From Symbiodinium natans (lineage: Eukaryota; Sar; Dinophyceae; Suessiales; Symbiodiniaceae): a stretch of DNA of 64,000 bases. Shown here in pieces: positions 9,413 through 19,924 of the stretch (position 1 is the first letter of the stretch; every line of letters starts with the position of its first letter). A model generated the notes under the pieces. That model was not told where the DNA came from and made no database searches. It worked only from the letters and a program-made list of their open reading frames with translations. The stretch spans positions 1,013,646-1,077,645 of the forward strand of contig CAJNDS010001779.1 of assembly GCA_905221605.1 (NCBI GenBank). The letters are read 5' to 3'. Both the position numbers and the translations under genes were made by a program.

Positions 9413-9511
9413 AGCTCAAAAAGCCTTCCAATGTTTGTGCTCCCAGTGTCCACCACGGGCTTGCCGTTCGACCGCAGCCACCCGGACATCCAGGCCATCT
9501 CTGAATATTGA
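9413..9511 (+). CDS. Exon-like terminal fragment with TGA stop
   Basis: Plus-strand frame reading SLPMFVLPVSTTGLPFDRSH and onward, ending AISEY then TGA at 9509-9511, shortly before a G array (from 9524). Protein-like composition and a natural stop suggest the last coding exon of an unidentified gene. Confidence 0.45.
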   Translation, partial: SSKSLPMFVLPVSTTGLPFDRSHPDIQAISEY

Positions 9512-9523
9512 ACCTTGAGTGTC

Positions 9524-9570
9524 GGTTTAGGGTTTAGGGTTTAGGGTTTAGGGTTTCGGGTTGAGGGTCT
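9524..9570 (+). repeat. Short TTTAGGG array
   Basis: Four units, then TTTCGGG and TTGAGGG. Confidence 0.85.
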
Positions 9571-9711
9571 CCCATGTTTTTATCCAAGTAATGTTGGAGA
9601 AAATGTTGGACCCTTGTAAACCTCAAGTATTGTCTGGCCGGCTTGCTCAGGATCATGGCTATTGCTCGGAAGGGTTGAGTTGAAAGCCCTTTCTTTGGCA
9701 AGGGGCTGGGT

Positions 9712-9738
9712 GGGGGGGGGGGGGGGGGGGGGGGGGGG
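9712..9738 (+). repeat. 27-G homopolymer
   Basis: Uninterrupted G run, the longest in the window, next to GGGTGGGGGG. Strong G-quadruplex potential and a likely assembly weak point. Confidence 0.9.
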
Positions 9739-10460
9739 TGGGGGGCATTGTTGATTTTGAAAAGTTCTTTAACTGCCTTGTTAGTGGCTTCAGTGCCTAC
9801 TTCCCTCATTCCCTACCAAAGAACCAGAAAGCTTCTTTTGGCCCCTGGCATCCGAGAATCAGCCCTTCCTCTGTTGTCTACTGGTACGGCATTCTGAAGA
9901 ATACTACAGCACGATAGCCTCAGACCTAGAAGCGAAGCTGGTCGCTCTCTCTCGCTCTCTCGCTCTCGCGCTCTCTCGCCCTATATGCATTGCCACAGGA
10001 GCGTATATCCTTCGTGTTTCAGAATGATGCGTGGCTCTGGCGGGATCTCCAAGGCAACACTCCAAAGCGGCTTAGCATCATCTGCAGACCAAGTCTAAGA
10101 CGTCAACCACGAGGGAGGTCCAGGTTCAAAGCACAACATGGACTGATCTAGTCGATATAATGCAGTACACGGTTACAAAGAGTACTGTCGCATCCGAGAG
10201 GCAGCGGTGATGTTTGCGCAGAGCTCCTCTTGCATGGTCGTGCTGCTTGTGGGGGGGGGGAGGGGGGCTTTGCATGATCTTCAAATCTGTGTGGGTGAGT
10301 GCATCAGTCCCAATGCAGGTCAAAATCGGTCCCAAGATTTGGTCTTTTTGGGCTAGCACGGGTGGCGCGGGGATGCTTATGCCTAGGAAACTTGCGCACC
10401 AATTTTCTGAACTACAAGGGGACTGCTTTATTCCTGAAAGGGACCATGCAGCTGCAAAAA
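9739..10460. other. Unique stretch with microsatellite
   Basis: Holds a CTCTCG-rich microsatellite (about 9942-9980), a partial family-J motif (CCCTACCAAAGAACCAG, 9811-9827) and a G10-class tract near 10251. No defended gene. Confidence 0.5.
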
Positions 10461-10492
10461 CCCCAAACCCTAAACCCTAAGCCCCTAAACCA

Positions 10493-10569
10493 CCCGAGCA
10501 GGTTGCCGGCACCAGCAAGTTCTCAGCCCCCTTAAGGCATGGCAGAGACGGCTATCTTTCTAATGAAAT
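10493..10569 (+). CDS. Exon-like coding fragment
   Basis: Open plus frame reading PEQVAGTSKFSAPLRHGRDG and onward, bounded on the left by a short C array (10461-10490) and on the right by a G-rich tract (10578-10591). Not recognised. Confidence 0.4.
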
Positions 10570-10577
10570 ATGGTGGT

Positions 10578-10690
10578 GGGGGGGGGGGGGGTTTACGAAA
10601 TTAGGGGTACCTTATTGGGGTGCTTCTTACTCTTTGGGGTCTATGTTCGGGTCCCTCAATATCGTAAGCCCCCATATCATAGATCACCAA
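10578..10690 (+). mobile_element. Family-E repeat unit
   Basis: After a 14-G tract, the words TTACGAAATTAGGGGTACCTT and TACTCTTTGGGGTC match the tandem units at 21.89-22.11 kb. Inferred to be a short repetitive element; no protein. Confidence 0.45.
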
Positions 10691-11072
10691 CCGCGACAAC
10701 GCTGCAATGGCTTATCGCCAAAGGCCAGGTGCATACAAACTCCACAGAGCCTTCTTAACTCCTCCGTGGTCTCATCGCACTTGCTAGCCCAAGGAATCAT
10801 CAGAACAGATTCCTAACAACCCTAAACCTCAACCCCAAACCCCAAAAAAGTCGCAGAAGGAGGGTGTATAAAGTGCCCCTGAAACCCTGACTGCCCGACA
10901 CCCTTTTGGGCTGTAGGGAGCCCAGAACCCCCAAAACAAAGGGGCACAAGGGGTACTAGCTACCACTCAGCTACCAGCAAGATGAAACCCTAAGCATAGA
11001 ACCTAAATCGTAAGCATGAACTCCGCACAGGAATCCGAACACCTAAAACCTGAACCCTACACCCTCAATCTC

Positions 11073-11140
11073 GAGGCCACGAACCTCCAGAAACGGGTCG
11101 GGATCGCCAGCAGTGGCATTGGCCAACACCTGAAGCTTTT
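11073..11140 (+). CDS. Exon-like coding fragment
   Basis: Open plus frame reading EATNLQKRVGIASSGIGQHL and onward, running straight into a TTTAGGG-like array at 11141. Family unknown. Confidence 0.4.
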
Positions 11141-11286
11141 AGGGTTTGGGGTTTAAGGGTTAAGGGTTAAGGGTTTAGGGTATGGAAGCAGAACCGTAGG
11201 TTTAAGGTTTGTAGGTTTTTGGGTTCAAGCGGCAGGTGTAAGGTTTGGTTTTGAGAGAGTAGTGCTCCTTAATTTGGGAGGGGGGA

Positions 11287-11307
11287 GGGGGGGGGGGGGG
11301 GGGGGGG
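11287..11307 (+). repeat. 21-G homopolymer
   Basis: Uninterrupted G run following degenerate TTTAGGG sequence. Confidence 0.9.
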
Positions 11308-11386
11308 CACCCTACTTTAAGCTTCTCTTGAAAATGGTTTAGGGTTTAGGGTTTAGGGCTTAGGGCTTAGGGTTTACCAGCTGCAG

Positions 11387-11521
11387 GAAAAGTTTTGGGC
11401 TCGCCGGTTCGACGGCTCAGGCATCGCAAGCCGGGACATGCAACCAAACAGTATGGGCTTCCATGGCCCAATCTTCCGACCCAATGACTGCCGTATGACA
11501 AGAATCCCACAACTACGAATG
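11387..11521 (+). CDS. Exon-like coding fragment with both splice borders
   Basis: Forty-five codons open on the plus strand (EKFWARRFDGSGIASRDMQP and onward, ending ITRIPQLRM-like). It starts after CTGCAG| and ends at ATG|GTAAAC. A G array lies to the left and a short C array to the right (11523). The length is a multiple of three, so both borders are phase-compatible. One of the best single-exon cases in the mosaic; family not recognised. Confidence 0.55.
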
Positions 11522-11549
11522 GTAAACCCTAACCCCTAGACCCTAAACC

Positions 11550-11745
11550 CTAAAACCCATGACGAAAGCCACCACTACTAATAGCAGCAATGATGCCAAC
11601 CGAAAGAAGAGCACCTTAAGGGTTCCAAGAAGCACCCTGATTCTACCATTGCCACCACCACCGCCACCCACTGCCACTACCACTACTAGTTACTACAACC
11701 ACCACGGCTGAGCTACTACATTTTTTGTTCAACCCTGGATCTTAG
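11550..11745. other. Unique sequence with CCACCA-rich tract
   Basis: Contains a degenerate ACC/CAC trinucleotide tract (about 11645-11710). No gene supported. Confidence 0.4.
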
Positions 11746-11762
11746 TCTTAGTACGGAATGAA

Positions 11763-11860
11763 GAAAGTTAGGCACCCTATATAATCTCTTAAAGGGTATA
11801 TGTATATGCAGGGAGACGTGAGGTGCCTACTTGCCTGATTCCCTACTAAGAACCAGTAGG
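11763..11860 (-). mobile_element. MITE family J copy
   Basis: Shares, in inverted orientation, the words GGTTCTTAGTAGG and ATATACCCTTTAAG with 13576-13660. It lies directly downstream of the DUF305-like exon, so it may occupy that gene's intron. Confidence 0.5.
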
Positions 11861-11879
11861 GTTTATGCGGAAGGAGCAC

Positions 11880-11990
11880 CTGGCACATGAGAATAGCTCC
11901 TGCATGGTGGGGAATCATGCCGCGCATGAAGTCGACGCTGTGCTCACAGGTGATGTCCACCATCCTGGGCATAGTTCGCATTTTCTTCGG
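11880..11990 (-). CDS. DUF305-like exon fragment
   Basis: Minus-strand frame with MRTMPRMVDI at its start followed by CEHSVDFMRGMIPHHAGAIL. The F-M-x-G-MIPHHxGAI signature is the hallmark of the DUF305 family (ferritin-like helical domain, usually periplasmic or secreted and linked to metal handling). Only the first helix and the metal-type HH motif are present, about 33 residues of a domain usually three to four times longer. A CAG|GTGCTC donor at 11880/11879 would end the exon right after MCQ, so the rest should be on another exon. A damaged paralogous piece lies at 19925-19993. The domain call rests on the motif only. Confidence 0.6.
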
Positions 11991-11996
11991 GGGGTA

Positions 11997-12152
11997 GGGT
12001 TCGGGGGAAGGTTTGGGGTTTAGGGTTTAGGGTTTAGGGTTTAGGGTTTAGGGTTTAGGGTTTAGGGTTTAGGGTTTAGGGTTTAGGGTTTAGGGTTTAG
12101 GGTTTAGGGCTTGGGGCTTGGGGCTTGGGGCTTGGGGCTTGGGGCTTAGGGC
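11997..12152 (+). repeat. TTTAGGG array switching to CTTGGGG
   Basis: About 13 perfect TTTAGGG units followed by a block of CTTGGGG units, an abrupt switch of unit type within one array. Confidence 0.95.
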
Positions 12153-12227
12153 TTACGATTAAACTGGTGCTGGACCTCCTCAATTAAAACTACGTGGCCT
12201 TGCCCCCCCGACTGCAGCCCCTAAAAA

Positions 12228-12322
12228 TCTAACCCCTAAACCCCCAATCCCTAAAACCCTAGACCCTAAACCCTAACCCCCAATCCCTAAACCCTAAACC
12301 CTAAACCCTCAACCCTAAACTA
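12228..12322 (-). repeat. CCCTAAA array
   Basis: Mixed CCCTAAA, CCCCCAAT and CCCTAACC units. Confidence 0.8.
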
Positions 12323-12421
12323 TCCACTGCTGACCAGCAGGAGGGAAGGGGCAGCTACGCCATGAACTCGCCTGGTCTTTCACAAATGGCGCGGGTGTAC
12401 GGAAAAGACGTGAAGATGCAG
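12323..12421 (+). CDS. Exon-like coding fragment
   Basis: Exactly 33 codons open on plus (STADQQEGRGSYAMNSPGLS and onward to GKDVKMQ) between a C array on the left and a TTTAGGG array on the right. Family unknown. Confidence 0.5.
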
Positions 12422-12575
12422 TTTAGGGTTACGGTTTAGGGTTTAGGCCTAGTCTTTAGGGCTTAGGTAGGAATGGTACCTAAGTGGGTCGTCACACTTT
12501 ATTGGCCATCTATGCTGTCAAGCCCCTCACTACAGGGATCTGGAACCCTAACCCTAAACCCTAAACCCTAAACCT

Positions 12576-13170
12576 TAAACATGTTGAAAGGGTGCTCTGC
12601 GAGTTGTTGGAACTAGTACATGGAATCGCAAATACTCTGCAGTTTGGGACGCCTATCTTGGGTCAAACGGGCCTCAAGCAACCTAATTCTTAGGTCCCCT
12701 GGAAGTTACGAGTATAATAAAGACTGTAAACCAGCAGATTCGTGCAGGTACTCTAATTTGGGGATACCCATGTACAACTCTGAAGTTCAAGCACTCATTC
12801 CCAGACTAAACGCTGTTCCCAGATGATGAGATTTCTGGGCGGAAGGAGCTCGTCCAAGGCACATGGCCATGTGCATCTCATGGTTTGCAGCCATGAAGTC
12901 CTGTGAGTTCTTGCAAAACAAAACTGAAAGGCGGGTTGGAGCAGTACAATGTCTCAGGCTGCTTGCCCTCTGGGCTACAGGTCACAAGAATGGACAGCAG
13001 CTTGGATTGTTGCAGTCAACCCTAAAGCCTACCACGTTTCTCGTTCTTTTTTTTTGGGGGAGGGACAGCTTTTTCTGGATCAGGAAGCCCATCTCTAGCT
13101 TCTGATGTCCTTCGAAGACTGGCAGGACATGTCCCCGCAGCCCATGACCATCTCCTGGGCATTTGATTGC
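12576..13170. other. Unique stretch without supported gene
   Basis: Follows a short C array (12542-12575). Contains two short plus-strand ORFs (12620-12826, 12863-13105) of unconvincing composition and a T8 tract at about 13050. Confidence 0.4.
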
Positions 13171-13179
13171 AAGTTTGGG

Positions 13180-13280
13180 TTTAGGGTTTTAGGGCTTAGG
13201 GTTTAGGGTTTAGGGCTTAGGAGGGGCAGGAGGCTTCGGGATGAAATTGAAGGGATTTAGGATCTGGGGGTTTAGGGTTT
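13180..13280 (+). repeat. Short degenerate TTTAGGG array
   Basis: TTTAGGG, TTTTAGGGC and CTTAGG units broken by a unique GGAGGCTTCGGGATG segment. Confidence 0.65.
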
Positions 13281-13575
13281 AGTGAAGCTTTGCTTCCCTA
13301 CCCCCACGCCTGTCATCAGTGTACTACCATACTACAAAAACACTCCAGCACATGAGTTTTGTTCGTAAAGCATACTCTTGCCTACCAGTAATGTACCAGT
13401 AAGGTCCAGGATGCTCTTGCCTACTGTAGTTTGCTACAGTATACCCTTGTTTGCCATGCCTAAAGTGATTTTAAGATGCGGCGCGCTGCCCGTCTGGTCG
13501 CAGAGCACGGCGTCGGGTTTCCTTAGTGTCGGGAGAACTGTTGCTTTCAGGGTATGGCAGGGGACGAAAAACCTT

Positions 13576-13660
13576 AAACCTGCTGGTTCTTAGTAGGAAA
13601 TGAGGGAATTCGGGCCCTGTATATATATATATACCCTTTAAGGGATTGTATAGGAGAACC
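13576..13660 (+). mobile_element. MITE family J copy
   Basis: TGCTGGTTCTTAGTAGG at the left and GGAGAACCAGCC at the right are an inverted pair. An (AT) run and ATACCCTTTAAGGG lie inside. Related to 11763-11860. Confidence 0.5.
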
Positions 13661-13782
13661 AGCCAGTAAACCCTAAACCCAAAAACTTGAGAAACCCCGA
13701 TTATATCATGCCGGGCATCGAGTGGTTGGCCAGCCACTCCCGCATGCCACCCACTTCCTTGCCAAAAGATGGGTGCATTGTG

Positions 13783-13879
13783 GGATGTCCCCCCTTATAC
13801 TAACAGGCCTTAACAGGGATGATCATAGGGAGTACTATAATGCCTATGAAGGACTGTTTGAAAAAGGGGGGAACATCCC
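13783..13879. mobile_element. MITE family B copy
   Basis: Inverted ends GGATGTCCCCCCTTATAC and GGGGGGAACATCCC surround GGCCTTAACAGGGATGATC and its near-inverted copy. Copies at 33.45, 34.23 and 52.97 kb share CCTATTAAGGACTGT-like interior. No coding capacity. Confidence 0.65.
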
Positions 13880-14185
13880 AAGGTGCAATAGTCAACAGTA
13901 CGGAGCATGTTGGGTAACGGGCTTAGGATATCGGCTTCAGGGCACTGGATTTTGAAGCACAGCTGACGGGGCTTCAGTTCAGGGACAAGGTGAGGCAAAT
14001 GGTAGAACTCCACACCACATGTTGGGACTTTGGAAGATCTGGCCAACGAGTGTGTAAGGGCCACAAAAACCATAAACTGCCTAAGCCCTAACCACCCAGG
14101 CTGCCACAACCGCAGCCAACTCTCCAAAAAGATCTGGACTCTACTGCGGCATAACCTACTAGAACATGCGACTACTCACCTCGTG
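13880..14185. other. Unique stretch
   Basis: One minus-strand ORF overlaps the MITE and is not convincing; otherwise nothing recognised. Confidence 0.4.
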
Positions 14186-14262
14186 TAGTTTACGCCCTAA
14201 ACCCTCAACCCTCAACCCCGCATTAAGCCCCTTGAAAAGTCCTAAAGCCTTTCCCCACAACA

Positions 14263-14340
14263 GAGCCAGCTGGCCCTCTCTTGCTCGATCATGACGTGAG
14301 CACAGAGGTGCTCCGCTGCAGCGACCTCCTGGGACGGCGG
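14263..14340 (+). CDS. Exon-like coding fragment
   Basis: Open plus frame reading EPAGPLLLDHDVSTEVLRCS and onward. The acceptor-like CCCACAACAG borders its left and a TTTAGGG array starts at 14341. A degenerate C array (14190-14220) lies upstream. Family unknown. Confidence 0.45.
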
Positions 14341-14435
14341 TTTAGGGTTTAGTGTTAAGGGCTTAGGGTTTAGGCTTTAGAGCTTAGGGTTTAGGGTTTA
14401 GGTTTGAGAGTTGTGGGTTGAGGGTTTAGGGTGTA
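14341..14435 (+). repeat. Degenerate TTTAGGG array
   Basis: Units include TGTTAAGGG and TTTAGAGC. Confidence 0.75.
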
Positions 14436-15220
14436 GGGCATTACAGTTTGAAGACCGGAAAGACGCAAAAGGCGTTCAAAGGCAATTTCAAACAGAGGGC
14501 TTCTCATCCTGCTAGGATGAATACAAGCCCCCTCAGATTCCTGTTGGTCCACAAGTAGTAGCATACTTACTGCTAGTCCACCACATAACTGTATAGTTTA
14601 TAGTATAGTGTACTGTAGGGTAAAGAGCGCACGACCAACTGGAGAAGTCTAAAATTCTGGGGAGCCTTGGTCCCTACTGCTGCATTCATCATGGCCGGCA
14701 GTCTGAGTCATAAGGGGGCTGCAGATGCAACAGACAATGAAAAGATGATAATGTGAGAAAATGAGAATATGAGAATAGGATAATATGATGAACTGAGAAT
14801 GTGATAATGTGATAATATGATAATACGGTGATGTGATGTCATAATAGTCGTATGAACACGGAAGCTCTTGGCTCCATGACCGACATGGAAAGAAGCGAGC
14901 TTGAGAATCGCGACAAGCGCCGTCTAAACAATCATTCTGTCGCATGAACAGTCTACTCTATAGAGCATACTGAGGTTCTGGGGTGCTTTCCTAACGATCC
15001 CTGTAGGGTAGCGTGCTTTCCTAAGAAACTCCACCCCCCAAAAAGAGCCCTGCATGAGGAGTCCTCCGCCTGCAAGTCGGGGCAGGTCAAGTTCTGGAGC
15101 AGCACCTGCAGGAGCGGATGCGGAGAAGATTTCACAGCATTCTCTAGCGGAGTACATGATTGATATATACATATGTATATATATATATACAGTGTGTGCG
15201 GGCTCCGGGACTGGATTCGA
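14436..15220. other. Unique and low-complexity stretch
   Basis: Contains a GATAATATGA/TGAGAATA low-complexity tract (14740-14840) and an (AT) run at 15170-15190. Short ORFs here are not supported. Confidence 0.5.
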
Positions 15221-15224
15221 GGTG

Positions 15225-15750
15225 GCGTCCTCTGCGCCGCTTTGCGCCGCACTGCGCCGCATTGCGCTGAAATACGCCGGATGCGCTGCACTGCGCTGCA
15301 TTGCGCCGAATTGCGCTGTGAATGCGCCGAATTACGCCGGATGCACTGCACTGCGCTGCATTGCGCCGAATTGCGCTGAATGCGCCGAATTACGCCGGAT
15401 GCACTGCACTGCGCTGCATTGCGCCGAATTGTGCTGAATGCGCCGAATTACGCCGGATGCACTGCACTGCGCTGCATTATGCGAATTGCGCTGAATGCGT
15501 CGAATTGCGCTGAATCACGCCAAACGCGCTGCATTGCGCCCAATTGCGCTGCATTGCGTCGAATTGCGCTGCATTGTTCCGAATTGCGCTGCATTGCGCC
15601 GAATTGCGCTGAATGAGCCGAATTGCGCTGAATGCGCCGATTTGCCCCGAATGCGCTGTGTTTCCTGGAGTGCGCCGCAATGCGCTGCATGCGCTGGACG
15701 GCGCCGAATTGCACTGATTTGCGCTGAATTGTGCTGCTTTGCGCTGATTA
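15225..15750 (+). repeat. Minisatellite of GCGCTGAAT / GCGCCGAAT words
   Basis: About 520 bp built of 9-10 bp words (TGCGCCGAAT, TGCGCTGCAT, TGCGCTGAAT). A higher-order 58-bp unit starts near 15323, 15381 and 15439. All long ORFs here, on both strands, are by-products of the repeat. Confidence 0.9.
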
Positions 15751-16084
15751 AGGCTCAGATGATTAAATATATTCACGGCAAGACACGTTTCGGGTTAAGC
15801 GGACATGGGGTCGTCAATTCGCAGCACGCATAAATTGTTGGGTTTAGGGGATATCGGGTGCATGGGTGCGCGGGTTCTCGGCGGCGGGCTTATCGGGTCT
15901 GAGGACGCGCGGGTTTTCGGTAACTATACATGGAGCATCAGGGACAAGGCATCGGCTACTTTTTTGGGGGGGAGGAAGGGGTCTCCACTCAGCCGGCATG
16001 GCTGACGCCACCTGGCTATCGTCGCTGCAGTCTTCCACAGATCGGCATGAAGCACTTCGGTACAGCGTGAACATTTTCGGTTTG

Positions 16085-16125
16085 GGAGGAGATTAGCTCA
16101 GAGGCAGAGCATCTGACGTCTAAGG
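16085..16125 (+). tRNA. tRNA-like 5' half (probable relic)
   Basis: GGAGATTAGCTCAGAGGCAGAGCATCTGA matches a tRNA D-arm with an A-box (TTAGCTCAGAGGCAGAGC). No convincing B-box or T-arm follows, so this is a fragment or the head of a tRNA-derived SINE rather than a working gene. Confidence 0.3.
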
Positions 16126-16518
16126 GCAAAGAATTGCTTTGCTCCTCAGCATTTGAGGTATAGGGATTACAGGGTTCAGGGTTTATATAGGTTTAGGGCT
16201 TGACGACAGAAAGTGTGTTCAGGGTTCGGGAGGTTTTCTGCGCCTATTGGGGAGTGCTGACAGTTGTTTTGCTTACGAGGGCGCTGGCGGCCATTCTTCC
16301 TCCCAGAAACACCGGGCAGCAGCAGCCAACAATCTATTCGAACTTGAGTGCTTGTTTTTCATCCAGGGTGCCAATGATAAGGATGACTCCCGGCAAGCGT
16401 CGCAAGAAAGAGATGCATCCATTCTCAGATTGGTTTGCTGACTGGGGCGCGACTGTGAGATCAGTACTCTTCGACAGCGGCATGTAAAGTGTTGAAACGC
16501 AACGAGTGATGCAATGTT

Positions 16519-16960
16519 GAAGACGCACCAACAAGCAGAACAACCGCAGGTAGTAAGCGAAGACGCACCAATTAGCAAAACAAGCGCACATATAGTGAAG
16601 ACGCAGCAAGAAGCAAAGCAAACGCACATAGTAAGGGAAGAGGCACCAATATAAACAAAACAAGCGCACATAGAGCGCAGACGCACCGATAAGTCAAACA
16701 ACCGCACGTAGTAAGCGAGGACCCATGCAACAATAAGCAAATCAACCGCACGGAGTAAGCGAAGACACATGCACCAATAAGCAAAACAAGCGCGCGCAGT
16801 ACGCGAAGACGCACCAATAAGCAAAACAACCGCACGTAGTAATCGCAGACGCACCAATAAGCCAAACAACCGCAGATAGCAAGCGAAGATGCACCAAGAA
16901 GCAAAACAACCGCAGCTAGCAAGCGACGATGCACCACTGAGCAAAACAAGTGCATAATTC
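16519..16960 (+). repeat. 40-bp minisatellite, about 11 copies
   Basis: Unit begins GAAGACGCACCAATAAGCAA, continues CAACCGCACGTAGTAAGC, and recurs near 16519, 16559, 16597, 16637, 16677, 16717, 16761, 16805, 16845, 16885 and 16925. It forces Leu/Cys-rich shadow ORFs on the minus strand. Confidence 0.9.
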
Positions 16961-17355
16961 CCCCCCTGTTAGGGGCTGTGGGAGGTGTGGTGCGGGGGGG
17001 ACCCCTTCGAGAAAATGGGTCCGGACCTACATTTACGGGTTTCCGGAATAGGCCCGGGCCAATTTTGTTTTAGGGCGGTGGTTTGGGTATGTGAACTTTC
17101 GTAGGAGGCTGTGGCTTCTTGTTCATTCTTAGGCGTTGGCCTCTTTGCGTCATCGTAGCTATCTTTGATTTGCGCATAAGTCTGCATACCTATGTTCCGC
17201 GACGATGCGAGTCTCAGGCGTGCAGGTTGGTTACACTCATGGGGGATCATGGGGGCTTTGGGCCGATGACGCATGATGACGCGATCTTGAGGGGTGCAGG
17301 TTGGGTCACGCTGATCGGGCCCGGCAGCGGCAGCGACCGTCAGGAAGGGACGTAG
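16961..17355. other. Unique stretch
   Basis: No reading frame with protein-like composition was seen. The stretch leads into the 28-bp minisatellite. Confidence 0.4.
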
Positions 17356-17890
17356 TTGAGGATCGGGTTTATCGGTCGGTGCGCCAGCAGGTTTCTTGGC
17401 ACGGGTTTAGCAGTGCGCCACGGGTTTATCGGGTTTAGCGAACGTATTGCGGGTTTATCGGTGCGCCGCGGGTTTGTGGGGCCTGGCAGGTTTGTCGGTG
17501 CGCCACGGGTTTGTCGGGTTTTGTGGGTTTGTCGGTGCGCCACGGGTTTGTCGGGTTTAGTAGGTTTATCGGTGCGCCACGGGTTTGTCGGGTTTAGCGG
17601 GTTTATCGGTGCGCCACGGGTTTAGCGGGTTTATCGGTGCGCCACGAGTTTAGCGGGGAGCGGGTTTATCGGTGCGCCACGGGTTTAGCGGGTTTAGCGG
17701 GTTTATCGGGTTTAGCGGGTTTATCGGTGCGCCACGGGTTTAGCGGGTTTATCGGTGCGCCACGGGTTTAGCGGGTTTAGCAGGTTTATCGGTGCGCCAC
17801 GGGTTTAGCGGGTTTATCGGGTTTATCGGTGCGCCACGGGTTTAGCGGGTTTATCGGTGCGCCACGGGTTTAGCGGGTTTATCGGTGCGC
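17356..17890 (+). repeat. 28-bp minisatellite with telomere-like core
   Basis: Repeating unit is 28 bp in three parts: GTTTATCGG, then TGCGCCACGG, then GTTTAGCGG. The GTTTAKCGG nonamers also occur alone between full units. The nonamer differs from a GTTTAGGG telomere word by an inserted C. Confidence 0.85.
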
Positions 17891-18700
17891 AGTCCCTGTT
17901 TCCGCGCGCAATGTATATATATATATATATATAGATTCATTTATTTATTTATATAATGTAGCCAACTTTACATCTCATGAAAAGTATACCTGAGCATGCT
18001 CCAGGTCACTATCCCTTACTTTCGTGCTCGTGCTAGTGGCACAGGCTGGATCTACGTCCTTCGGACGACTGAAACTGGCGCATGTTCCTTCTGCCAGCTG
18101 AAAGGCCTAGCGCACAGGAAAACGCTGCGCTTTTCAGGCTTCTACGGAAGGGGCTTGATTCAAGCTTCCCCCGTAGCAGTACAGCAGCACTAGCGGCAAA
18201 CAGCAACAGCAACAGACACCCCGAAGGCCTCGCACATCCTCACAGCTCCAATGTGATGCCTGGGCACAGCAGATGCAGTCATGGAGTAGTAGTATTAATG
18301 ACGGTGATGATTACGTGAGAATGGATGAAAGATGATGTGGAGGAGGAGGAGGAAGAAGACGAGGAGGAGGAGGAGGAGGGCGAGGGGGACCAGGAGTAAC
18401 TGAATAACTTAGCGACAATCACCGATGGTCCAGCTCTGGATCCCATTGATGCATGCAGTGCTGCTAGGCGAGAGTTGTTTCCACTGTAAGCTCCCGCCTG
18501 TCACTCTACTATATATATATATACCTATCTATCTATCTATCTATCTCCTACATCGCATCTGCAGCACGCCGCAAATGATCTTGTTGGGTTGCCCTTGTGG
18601 GCAGGAAAAGTGCCGGCACTTGCACCCACAGCAACTGCTGCCCCAAGGCGCCTCAGCCCTCAAATGCACCAAAACCCTTGCTGCAGGACCTAAACCTTAA
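17891..18700. other. Unique stretch with simple repeats
   Basis: Contains (AT)n at 17910-17932, a GAGGAG tract at about 18338-18385 and (AT)n(CTAT)n at 18512-18547. Short ORFs are unsupported. Confidence 0.5.
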
Positions 18701-18706
18701 ACCCTA

Positions 18707-19736
18707 ATGTTAACCTCACATCTATAAATGGGGTGGCAACTGTAATATTCGCCGGGCCAGAGGGGCTCAGCCGAAGACTACTTTCCATTACGGGAGGTTT
18801 TCGGGCCGATGTGTGTAAACAAGTCTATATAGGGGGGTCCGGTGAAAATAATAATGGGGTGACAACAGTAATATTTGGCCGGCCAGGAATCAGAAATTTT
18901 ACTTGCAGAGAAGACTCTTCGAGCTCCGAGGCTCTAGAGAAGCAGATCTCGTTTGAGATTGCTTGTATTGTGAGATTGCTGCAGCTCCAGAACTGCGAGA
19001 AACTGCTGCTTCAGGCCTGTTTCTTCAGAGAAGCAGGTGCCTCTTGAGATTGCTGCAGCTCCAGAGCTGCGATAAACTGCTGCTTCAGGCCTGTTTCTTC
19101 AGAGAAGCAGGTGCCTCTTGAGATTGCTGCAGCTCCAGAGCTGCGAGAAACTGCTGCTTCAGGCCTCTTTCTTCAGAGGAGCAGGTCTTCCTCTAAGGCT
19201 TCAGATAAGAGTCCCTGAAGCTGAAGACTTCAGCCTTCGGGTCTTGGAATTCAGGAAACCGCCAGAGGTCTGAAAGCAAGGTTTCTTTACTAAAATCCTT
19301 ATCCGCCGGGGCTCGAAAACAAGTCCGGAAAGGGTACCCCTTATGGGCCTCCAAAATGACAATAGTAAATGGGTGGCAATAATAATTTCGGCGAGGGGGG
19401 GGGGAACCAAGGAAGCCTCAAGTTTAAATGGCTGCCTTTAAGTCTCAAGACAAGAACCCTTAAGCTCAAGACTTCAGGCTTCGGGTCCTGGTCCAAGTCT
19501 CAAGGCAAGAATCCCTGAAGCTTAAGACTTCAGCCTTCGGGTCCTGGAATTCACGAAGCCGCCAGAGATCTCAAAGCCAGGTTTCCTTACTTAAAACCTT
19601 TAGACCCCCAGGCCGCAGACCCCAGACCCCAGAATCCTCATTATTGACACCTTTTTTTTTTTGACCCGTCCAAACCCCGCGGACCAAAACAAGATTTGGG
19701 GGGGGGGGGGGGGGTTTATTAAAGCGACGTTAACAT
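18707..19736. mobile_element. 1.03-kb TA-flanked inverted-repeat element (family H, long copy)
   Basis: Begins ATGTTAACCTCAC and ends GACGTTAACAT, with a TA dinucleotide on each side inside CCCTAAA sequence, as for Tc1/mariner-type insertion. The interior has no transposase. It holds a 74-bp tandem repeat (18971, 19045, 19119), two diverged copies of a CTTCAGCCTTCGGGTC segment (19199-19305 and 19487-19600) and a 17-G tract (19698-19714). The 248-bp copy at 49787-50034 shares both ends and the G tract. Confidence 0.65.
18971..19190 (+). repeat. 74-bp tandem repeat, three copies
   Basis: TGAGATTGCTGCAGCTCCAG starts each copy at 18971, 19045 and 19119; the third is slightly diverged. Confidence 0.9.
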
Positions 19737-19738
19737 TA

Positions 19739-19898
19739 AACCCTAAACACCAAACCCTGAAACCCTTAACCGTGAACCCTGAACCTGAACCCTGAACCCG
19801 GAATCCTGAACCCTACCACCCTAAACCCTAACCCTAAACCCTAAACCCTAAACCCTAAACCCTAAACCCTAAACCCTAAACCCTAAACCTAAACCCCA
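19739..19898 (-). repeat. CCCTAAA array
   Basis: Degenerate at the left (CCCTGAA), then about ten perfect units. Confidence 0.9.
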
Positions 19899-19924
19899 CA
19901 CATAGGGCCCTGAGGTAGCTTCGT

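Noticed and set aside
15054-15833. Eight overlapping ORFs on both strands
   Set aside because: Products of the GCGCTGAAT-type minisatellite.
16273-16955. Leu/Cys-rich ORF of 223 codons on minus resembling a membrane protein
   Set aside because: It is the translation of the 40-bp minisatellite; the hydrophobic segments repeat with the unit.
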